DNA from: Aminobacter ciceronei
GTDB taxonomy: Bacteria > Pseudomonadota > Alphaproteobacteria > Rhizobiales > Rhizobiaceae
Direction of reading: 5' to 3'
Assembly: GCF_014138625.1 (NCBI RefSeq)
Contig: NZ_JACJHY010000019.1
Location: 1 to 64,000 of the forward strand
DNA: 64,000 bases
Of this stretch, positions 44,529 to 51,113 are shown one piece after another (position 1 is the stretch's first letter; each line of letters starts with the position of its first letter). Under the pieces are notes generated by a model. That model was given only the letters and a program-made list of their open reading frames with translations. It had not been told where the DNA came from and searched no databases. The position numbers and the translations under genes are program-made.

Positions 44529-46196
44529 TCAGGCCGTCTTGGCCAGCCGGCTTTCCAAGAGGTCGCCGCTCTGAGTCAGGATCGGGTAGGCGACGGATAC
44601 CAGCAGCGAGTTGAATTCCTTCAGCGCCCGCACCGCTTCGAGATGGATGTCGCTGGTCTCGATGCTCTGCACCGTACCCGATTGCAGGCGCTTCAGGTGG
44701 CGTTCATGGCTGTCGCGCTCCAGCTTGCGCATGCGTTCCTTCTCGACCACCAGCTGGCGCGCTGCTTCGAGGTCGCCCGAGACAAGCACGTTCATGGCGA
44801 TCTGCATGTTGGCGAGCACCCGGTCATGCAGGGCCGTCAGCTCCGACCAGCCTTCCCTCGAGAAGCTCAGCCTCTTGTCGCTCTTCTCTTCGGCCAGTAC
44901 CAAAAGGTTCTTTGCGATGATGTCGCCGGCATGTTCGAGATTGATGGCGAGGTCGGTCAGTTCGATGCCGCGCCGCGCCTCGTCCTGGCTCATCGTGCCG
45001 CGATTGACCTCGGCGATGTAGAGCTTGATGTCGGTGTGGGCGCGGTTGACCTCCTCGTCGAGCCGACGCAACTGTGCCACGCGTGCCTTGTCGCCGCTTT
45101 CGAACAGCTCCATGACTGGCCGCAGCATGATCTCCACCGTTTCGGCCATGCGCAGCACCTCGCGGGTGGCGCTCGCCAGCGCCACGCCAGGCATCTTGAT
45201 GACGGTGCGGTCGAGCGCGCTCTTGCGCCGCGACATCAGGTCGAATGTTTCTTCGCCTGCCGGCGCGTCAGGCAGGATCAACCGCGCGAGTCGTTCCATT
45301 GTCTCGGTGAAGGGCAGGCAGACGACCAGCAAAGTAAGGTTGAAGGCGAGATGCAAATTGACCACCTGCCGGGCGGCCGACTCGCCGAACCAGGATATCG
45401 GCAGGGTAGCCGCCTGCAGGCCAACCAGAATGGCGACTGCTGCCGTTGCCCGGAAGATCAGGTTGCCCAGCGGGATGCGTCTGGAATCGATTGCCTGGCC
45501 ACGGGTCAAGCCGACAGCGACCAGTCCGGCGCCGAGATTGACGCCGAGGATCATCGGCAGCGCCACCTCTGCCGGCAGCACGCCCTGGGCCGCCATCGAC
45601 ATGAACAAAAGCACCGAGGCGACGCTGGAATGGATCAGCCATGTAAACAGTGCAGCTGCGCCGAAGGCCGTCACCGGATCGCCGCGCAGATAGTCGATCG
45701 CCATCGGCAGCAAGGCGCTGTGACGCATCGGTGCGGTCGCTTCGCCGACCATGCGCAGCGAGATCAGGATGAAGGCGATGCCGAGCAGCGTGCGCCCGGT
45801 CTGCTTGACGATCCGGGCCTCGACCTTGAGGAACATTGTGGCGCCGGCGAACAGCAGCAACGGCACCAGCCAGCTGAGGTCGAAAGACAGCGCCTGCACC
45901 ACCAGCGCAGAGCCGACATCGGCGCCCAGCATGACGGCAAGCCCGCCGGAGACGGTCATCGCGCCGGTTGCAGCGAAACCCGCGGCGAGCACTGCAACGG
46001 CCGTCGCACTCTGCAACATGACGGCAAGCACGGTGCCGGCAGCCGCCGCACGCACCCGGCCTTTGGTGGCGCCACGCAGCGCCTCGCGCAACAATACGCC
46101 ATGGGCGCGCTCGACGCCGGTGCGCACCATGCGCACGGCCCACAGCAGAAGCATGATGGCGCCTGCCAGCTGCAGCAGGATATACAGAAGATGCAT
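44529..46196 (-). CDS. Na/Pi cotransporter family protein with PhoU-like tail
   Basis: A 555-residue protein. The N-terminal membrane part has two NaPi repeats: QSATA at residues 62-66 (VMLQSATAVAVLAAG) and a weaker second copy at about 185 (WLIHSSVASVLLF). The C-terminal 220 residues form a PhoU-like helical domain (NLEHAGDIIAKNLLVLAEEK, LANMQIAMNVLVSGDLEAAR). Bacterial relatives (YjbB/NptA type) move phosphate, and YjbB exports it. Placed between phnW and the LysR gene, it could remove excess phosphate released by PhnA when AEP is used as a carbon or nitrogen source (inference). Confidence 0.88.
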   Translation of the reverse strand: MHLLYILLQLAGAIMLLLWAVRMVRTGVERAHGVLLREALRGATKGRVRAAAAGTVLAVMLQSATAVAVLAAGFAATGAMTVSGGLAVMLGADVGSALVVQALSFDLSWLVPLLLFAGATMFLKVEARIVKQTGRTLLGIAFILISLRMVGEATAPMRHSALLPMAIDYLRGDPVTAFGAAALFTWLIHSSVASVLLFMSMAAQGVLPAEVALPMILGVNLGAGLVAVGLTRGQAIDSRRIPLGNLIFRATAAVAILVGLQAATLPISWFGESAARQVVNLHLAFNLTLLVVCLPFTETMERLARLILPDAPAGEETFDLMSRRKSALDRTVIKMPGVALASATREVLRMAETVEIMLRPVMELFESGDKARVAQLRRLDEEVNRAHTDIKLYIAEVNRGTMSQDEARRGIELTDLAINLEHAGDIIAKNLLVLAEEKSDKRLSFSREGWSELTALHDRVLANMQIAMNVLVSGDLEAARQLVVEKERMRKLERDSHERHLKRLQSGTVQSIETSDIHLEAVRALKEFNSLLVSVAYPILTQSGDLLESRLAKTA

Positions 46197-46312
46197 GGTG
46201 CCGTGCCTCCCAACGCGCGGCGCGCAAGGGTGGCGCCTGCCCTATCCTCGGCATGTCAGGCCATAAATCAAATCGTTAGTTTCGATGTTTCTATCGCTCC
46301 AGTTTATTGCTA

Positions 46313-46338
46313 GTCTGATCTGATATCAGGGATCAGAC
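46313..46338 (+). promoter_or_regulatory. Perfect inverted repeat covering the ribosome site of the LysR gene
   Basis: GTCTGATC (46313-46320) and GATCAGAC (46331-46338) are perfectly complementary, separated by 10 nt that include the palindrome CTGATATCAG (46320-46329). The only ribosome site, AGGGA (46328-46332), lies inside, and the ATG starts at 46339. Confidence 0.6.
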
Positions 46339-47208
46339 ATGCGCTACGTGCAGCTCAGGGCTTTCCACTATGTCGCGGTGTGCGGCGGTTTTTCACGCGC
46401 CGCCGAGATGCTGTTTCTCACCCAGCCGGCCATTTCCGACCAGGTGCGCAAGCTGGAGGAAGAGTATGACGTGCTGTTGTTCAACCGTCACAAGAAGCAG
46501 GTGACGCCGACGGCGTCGGGCCTGCAACTGCTCGAAATCACGCGGCGCATGTTCGACACGGAACAGCAGGCACTCGAGCTCTTGTCGGAATCCCGCGCGC
46601 TACGCTCAGGCACGCTGCGCATCGTCGCGGACGCCGCCCACCATCTGCTGCACATTCTCGGCCAATTCCGCCAGAAGTATCCCGGTATCCAGGTCTCGGT
46701 CCGCGCTGGCAATACCGAAACGGTCATTTCCAGCCTCTACAGCTACGAAGCCGATATCGGCGTGCTCGGCGAAATTCCGACCGGCCGCGATTTCGAGATC
46801 GTCAAGCTCAATTCGACGCCGATCATAGCATTCGTCTCGACCGATCATCCGCTGGCGACAGCCAAGTCGCTGTCGCTGCACGAACTGTCCTTGCTGCCGC
46901 TGGTGATGCGCGAACGCGGCTCGAAAACCCGCGCCAAGCTGGAGGACCTCGCTTCGAAGGAGGGTTACGAATTCAAGCCGGCGATCGAGGCGGAAGGCCG
47001 CGAGGCGGTGCGCGAGATCGTCGCCTCGGGCGCCGGTGTCGGCTTCGTATCGGCGGCAGAGTTCGGACAGGACGTCCGACTTGTCCAGATCCCGATCGCT
47101 GCGCCCGAAATGCTGATGGACGAAGCACTGATCTGCCTCAAGGAGCGCAGCGGCGGCAAGCTGGTGCGGGTCTTCCTCGATATCGCTAGGTCGATGGCTA
47201 CGGGATGA
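46339..47208 (+). CDS. LysR-family regulator, probable regulator of the AEP genes
   Basis: A 289-residue protein with the LysR HTH at residues 3-60 (FHYVAVCGGFSRAAEMLFLT, QPAISDQVRKLEEEY) and a periplasmic-binding-type effector domain (about 90-285; TLRIVADAAHHLLHILGQFR). It is divergent from the Na/Pi gene and next to phnWAY, so AEP or a breakdown product is a likely ligand. The start codon is immediately preceded by a 26-bp inverted repeat (46313-46338), a candidate autoregulatory site. Confidence 0.9.
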   Translation: MRYVQLRAFHYVAVCGGFSRAAEMLFLTQPAISDQVRKLEEEYDVLLFNRHKKQVTPTASGLQLLEITRRMFDTEQQALELLSESRALRSGTLRIVADAAHHLLHILGQFRQKYPGIQVSVRAGNTETVISSLYSYEADIGVLGEIPTGRDFEIVKLNSTPIIAFVSTDHPLATAKSLSLHELSLLPLVMRERGSKTRAKLEDLASKEGYEFKPAIEAEGREAVREIVASGAGVGFVSAAEFGQDVRLVQIPIAAPEMLMDEALICLKERSGGKLVRVFLDIARSMATG

Positions 47209-47237
47209 GCATCGCTAGCGACCTGTGCTAGGCTGTC

Positions 47238-48171
47238 TTGCCCACCAGCCTGGGAGGCCTGCCCGTCTTGGAGATCATCGTCCTCTCGCTCCTGCTGCTC
47301 TCGCTGGCCTTTTCGCTCGGCTTTGTCCTCAACAGAAGCTCGACCTGCGCAGTGATCGCGATGACTGAGCTCCTGCAGGAGCGCAAGCCGGCGCGCTTCG
47401 TGGCATTCTTCGAGTGCACGCTCTGGGGCGCGCTCATCTACGCGGCCTGGCAAATGACGTCCGGACCGCAGGCGCATTGGTCGGCGTTGGCCTACACCGC
47501 CACCGGCGGCGTGATCTTCGGCGTCGGGGCTTTCGTGAACGGCGCCTGCGCTTTCGGCAGCGTCGGCCATCTTGGCAATGGCGATACCCAGTTCGGCTTC
47601 ACATTCCTTGGCATGTATGCGGTCTCGACTGTAGCAAGCCTTGCAAAGGCTGTTGCCCGCAGTGATGACGTCGTCAATGTCTCTTCAGGTTGCCGCGCCA
47701 GTCACCCTGTCGATGCTGGTCGGATTTGCCCTCCTCCGTTTTGTGATCCAGCGAAACAACGTCACGGCATATCTCAAGATGACATGCGCCATGCTGGCCA
47801 TTGGCGTGGCCTACGCCACGATCGTCTTGCTCAAACCTGGCTGGTCCATCGCGCTGTCGCATGCTCAATCGCTTCCATTGGCATCCATAGCCATTACCGT
47901 GGCAATGTTTGCCGGCAGCGTTGGCAGTCGCTGGTTGGAGAGAGGCCGCACCAGGATCAAATGGCCAAGCCTCCGCGGCGCGCTTCGCCGCCTCGTCGGA
48001 GGGACGCTGATGGGAAGCGGGGCAGTGCTTATCCCTGGCGGCAACGACACGCTGCTGCTGGTGGGGCTACCCATAGGCGCCCAGGAGGCGGCGCTTGCCT
48101 ATCTGCTGTTTGCCATATCGGTTGCAGTTCTTGTTCGGACGATTGGCTCACCGGCCCAGGCATGGTCTTAG
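47238..48171 (+). pseudogene. YeeE/YedE-family membrane protein, frameshifted
   Basis: Two overlapping frames together make one typical protein of about 310 residues. The first (47238 to about 47690) carries RSSTCAVIAMTELLQERKPA and GVGAFVNGACAFGSVGHLGN; the second (about 47670-48171) carries AAPVTLSMLVGFALLRFVIQ, GGTLMGSGAVLIPGGNDTLL and VGLPIGAQEAALAYLLFAIS. These are the two halves of YeeE/YedE (thiosulfate/sulfur-compound uptake) proteins. The frame changes around 47660-47690, so either the gene is broken or there is a sequence error; no slippery heptamer is obvious. Each half alone would lack half the helices. Confidence 0.75.
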
Positions 48172-48364
48172 CGATCTGGCGGTTCCGGGTTCAACACTTT
48201 GCAAAAATTTTCTCTGGTGTGAAACAAGATTTCATGCTAGGAATTATCTGACTTCGGATCAGATCGGCAATCGGCCGCCATCCGAACATTCGCAGACCCA
48301 AGCAACCCAACCATGTGCCGAAGCCTCCGGGCTTCGGGCAGGTCGCTATTGACTGGCGATGGCT

Positions 48365-48532
48365 ATGAAAACGGCATCAACCTTCCTCCAGCTTTTGGCC
48401 CTGAGCGCATGCCTCGTTGCCCGGGTCCTTGGCGCGGGAGACATGCAGACGCCGGGTGTGCGCCGTGCCCTGCAGACCATGGCGGGAGCCGGACGTCAGA
48501 CGATCACCGAATGCCTGACAGCGCAGGCCTGA
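48365..48532 (+). CDS. Possible small secreted protein, 55 aa
   Basis: ATG 48365 opens a short frame with a signal-peptide-like start (MKTASTFLQLLALSACLVAR) and a short tail with one Cys (TITECLTAQA). The ribosome site is weak and there is no known family. It may be spurious. Confidence 0.25.
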   Translation: MKTASTFLQLLALSACLVARVLGAGDMQTPGVRRALQTMAGAGRQTITECLTAQA

Positions 48533-48556
48533 GGCGGAACCGGAGGAGAATGCCTG

Positions 48557-48934
48557 CTAGCCGTCGACGGCGATCGCAGCGCCGGGAACATAGAGCAAGA
48601 TCGGCCGTATTTCGTAAACCGCGGTCGGGTTGGCGGAACGCAGCTCGCGTGCCGCGGCCACCGCGCCGTCCATGCTGGGATAGTCCACCACGTAGAAACC
48701 GAGAAGCTGCTCCTTCGTCTCGGCGAACGGACCGTCGGTGACCAGTCCCAGTCCCTTTCCCCGCAGCGTGACCGCGCTTTCGGTCGGCCCGAGGCGCGCT
48801 GCCGGTCCCAGATGCTTTTCGCCGACGAGACGATCATTGACCTCAAGCAGGTCCTCCATAAGTGCGGCGTCTTCTTCCTCGGTCCAGGATTCGACAACGC
48901 CCTCGGCGTGATAGGCCAGGATGGCATACAGCAT
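48557..48934 (-). CDS. YCII-related domain protein
   Basis: ATG 48934 (MLYAILAYHAEGVVESWTEE) with AGAGGAAC upstream; 125 residues. It has the dimeric ferredoxin-like fold of YciI proteins: YAILAYH at the start, DGPFAETKEQLLGFYVVDYP in the middle and EIRPILLYVPG at the end. Function is usually unknown; some are encoded next to ECF sigma factors, but none is adjacent here. The earlier in-frame start (49003) looks non-coding. Confidence 0.85.
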   Translation of the reverse strand: MLYAILAYHAEGVVESWTEEEDAALMEDLLEVNDRLVGEKHLGPAARLGPTESAVTLRGKGLGLVTDGPFAETKEQLLGFYVVDYPSMDGAVAAARELRSANPTAVYEIRPILLYVPGAAIAVDG

Positions 48935-49048
48935 GGTTGTTCCTCTCTTCTTCCGCACCTTCCGATTGCGGACAAGCGAGCCATTGTTTGGCGCTGACTG
49001 CAAGTGTCAAAAGCTGTCCGGTCGCCGTCTTGGCAGGACGGCAGCCGA

Positions 49049-49957
49049 TCACATGCGTATGCCTTCGAAAAGCTCGTGCTCGCGAGCCAATCCCTCGCCG
49101 ACGACGTCGAAGAAGGCACGGACACGCGCCGTGCCCTTCAGGTCCTGATGGGTGACGATCCAGAGCTCGCCGGCGAGTTCCTCGATCGGCCGCGCCAGCG
49201 CGCGCACCAACCCCGGCTCGCCGTCGCCGAGATAACAAGGCAGGAGTGCCAGGCCGATGCCGGCCCGGGCCGCCACCGACTGGTTGACCAGGCTGTTGGT
49301 GCGGTAGACGAAACGTTCGGCCGGAACGTTGCGGTCCAGCCAGTCTGCGGCCGTGATGCCACCCGCCGTCTCCTCCCAGCCGACAAGGGCATGCGGTCCG
49401 AGCGCCGCTGTGTCGCGGATCGCGCCATCATGGGCGTCGAGATAAGCCGGCGAGGCAAAGAAGGTCCAGGCGACGCCGGCAAGCTTGCGGCCCCAGAGGT
49501 CGCCTTCCCTGGGCCGGATCGGCCTGAGCGCCACGTCGGCCTCGCGACGCGACAGGCTGAGAACACGGTTCTCGATGGCCAGTTCGACAACGATGCCGGG
49601 ATGCACGGCGCGGAACCCGGCCAGATGCTTGGTCAGCCTGGAGTAGGCGAGCGTTTCCGACGAGGTGACGCGCAGCCGCCCGGACAGGCGGCCATCGGCG
49701 CCAGCGATGTCGCGTGCCAGCGCCAGCGCCTCGTCCTCCATGCGCTCGGCAGCCGCCGCCATGCGCTCGCCTGCCGGTGTCAGTTGGTAGATGCCGCCGG
49801 GCAGGCGCTCGAACACCCGCACCGCCAGCTTCTGTTCGAGCCCGTTGAGCCTGCGAAACACCGTCGAGTGGTCGATGCCGAGCAATGCTGCGGCTGAGGT
49901 GAGGCTGCCAGCACGGGCCACGGCGAGCACCAGCCTGAGTTCATTCCAGTCTTCCAT
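49049..49957 (-). CDS. LysR-family regulator next to a glutathione transferase gene
   Basis: A 302-residue protein; N-terminal HTH MEDWNELRLVLAVARAGSLT, SAAALLGIDHSTVFRRLNGL; effector domain from about residue 90 (LRVTSSETLAYSRLTKHLAG). Divergent from the gst-sugE pair, which it probably regulates. The domain is of the shorter LysR type acting on oxidoreductase/GST genes. Ligand unknown. Confidence 0.9.
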   Translation of the reverse strand: MEDWNELRLVLAVARAGSLTSAAALLGIDHSTVFRRLNGLEQKLAVRVFERLPGGIYQLTPAGERMAAAAERMEDEALALARDIAGADGRLSGRLRVTSSETLAYSRLTKHLAGFRAVHPGIVVELAIENRVLSLSRREADVALRPIRPREGDLWGRKLAGVAWTFFASPAYLDAHDGAIRDTAALGPHALVGWEETAGGITAADWLDRNVPAERFVYRTNSLVNQSVAARAGIGLALLPCYLGDGEPGLVRALARPIEELAGELWIVTHQDLKGTARVRAFFDVVGEGLAREHELFEGIRM

Positions 49958-50094
49958 GCATACGTTTTAGCACGGCGTATCTTTGCAGTCATGCAAGCGT
50001 GGTTGGCGAAATGCCAATGAGCGTTGCCAGATCGCAAGCTCTAGATTGTCCCCTGAAGCAACGACCGTCAGGTCAGAACCCAAGAGGACAGACC

Positions 50095-50721
50095 ATGAAA
50101 CTCTACTATGCCACCGGGACCTGCTCGCTCTCGCCACACATCGTGGCGCTGGAGGCTGGCATTCCACTCGACATCGAGCGCGTCGACATCTTCAGGAAGC
50201 CGCATGTCACCGGCGCCGGAAATGACTTCACCACGGTGAACCCGAACGCCTATGTGCCGGTGCTCGAACTCGACGACGGCTCGCTCCTCACCGAGGGGGC
50301 AGCGATCGTGCAGTATCTTGCCGATCTTAAGCCGGAAATCGGGCTGGCACCGGCGGCCGGCACGCGCGAGCGTTACCAGTTGCAGTCCTGGCTCAACTTC
50401 GTCGCCACCGAACTGCACAAGATGTACAGCCCGTGGCTGTTCCACCCCGAATATGGCGTCCAGGCGCAGGAGGTGGCGCGCGGCAAGATCACCGAACGTC
50501 TGGCTTATGTCGAACGCCATCTGGAGCGCAGCGGCCTCTATCTGATGGGCGAGACCTTCACCGCCGCTGACGCCTATCTCTTCACCATTGTCGGCTGGTC
50601 CGCCTATGCCAAGGTCGACCTCTCCGCGTTCCCGCAACTGCGCGCCTACATGGATCGTGTCGGCGCGCGGCCCAAGGTGCGCGACGCGATGCGGGCCGAA
50701 GGCATGAAGCTCGCGGCCTGA
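50095..50721 (+). CDS. Glutathione S-transferase, beta-class-like
   Basis: ATG 50095 (MKLYYATGTCSLSPHIVALE) with AAGAGGACA upstream; 208 residues. Cys10 in GTCSLSPH is the beta-class catalytic cysteine. The N-terminal thioredoxin fold runs to about residue 80 (YVPVLELDDGSLLTEGAAIV) and the C-terminal helical domain follows (GETFTAADAYLFTIVGWS). It probably conjugates electrophiles. It is followed 2 nt later by a SugE/Gdx gene, so both are probably co-expressed in a detoxification context. Confidence 0.92.
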   Translation: MKLYYATGTCSLSPHIVALEAGIPLDIERVDIFRKPHVTGAGNDFTTVNPNAYVPVLELDDGSLLTEGAAIVQYLADLKPEIGLAPAAGTRERYQLQSWLNFVATELHKMYSPWLFHPEYGVQAQEVARGKITERLAYVERHLERSGLYLMGETFTAADAYLFTIVGWSAYAKVDLSAFPQLRAYMDRVGARPKVRDAMRAEGMKLAA

Positions 50722-50723
50722 CC

Positions 50724-51053
50724 ATGGGCCAGGGACTTGCCTGGGCGCTTCTGGTGGTGGCGGGCGTGCTCGACGTTGCCTGGGCGGTGTCGATGAAACA
50801 TGCCGAAGGCTACACTCGGCCCGGTTGGACGGTGGTCTCGGTGCTTCTGCTGGCAGCCTTCGTCTATCTGCTTGGCAAGGTACTTCAGGTCCTGCCCGTC
50901 GGCACCGCCTATGCGGTGTGGACCGGTCTTGGCGCAGCCGGCACGGTCATTATGGGCGTCGTGTTGTTCGGCGAGACGCTTGGGCCGTTGAAGCTGGGTG
51001 GCGTCATTGTCGTGCTTGCCGGCATCGCCATGCTGAAGCTGGCGGAAGCCTGA
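50724..51053 (+). CDS. sugE: SMR-family transporter of the SugE/Gdx type with Asp at the coupling Glu
   Basis: A 109-residue protein with four helices, ATG 50724 two nt after the gst stop. It aligns along its length with E. coli SugE (Gdx, guanidinium/H+ exporter): AGVLDVAWAVSMKHAEGY against AGLLEVVWAVGLKYTHGF, and the helix-3 stretch LPVGTAYAVWTGLGAAGTVI. The membrane Glu that couples proton and substrate (Glu13 of SugE) is Asp17 here. The change is conservative and may keep function with a shifted pKa. Confidence 0.9.
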   Translation: MGQGLAWALLVVAGVLDVAWAVSMKHAEGYTRPGWTVVSVLLLAAFVYLLGKVLQVLPVGTAYAVWTGLGAAGTVIMGVVLFGETLGPLKLGGVIVVLAGIAMLKLAEA

Positions 51054-51056
51054 CGC

Positions 51057-51088
51057 AAAAGAAAAGCCCCTCCCGCGGCGGGAGGGGC
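51057..51088 (-). terminator. Rho-independent terminator of the dimethylglycine dehydrogenase-like gene
   Basis: GCCCCTCCCG (51066-51075) and CGGGAGGGGC (51079-51088) form a 10-bp stem. Read on the minus strand it is followed by TTTTCTTTT. It may also act as a hairpin end for sugE. Confidence 0.85.
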
Positions 51089-51113
51089 AGTCGGGGGAGG
51101 GGTCTGGGAATGA

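Noticed and set aside
44643-46313. 556-codon + strand frame opposite the Na/Pi gene
   Set aside because: Shadow frame rich in His, Gln and Arg; the minus-strand protein has the QSATA and PhoU features.
48246-48264. ATCTGA/TCAGAT hairpin with TTCG loop downstream of the YeeE remnant
   Set aside because: Short stem with a bulged base and no T-run; could arise by chance.
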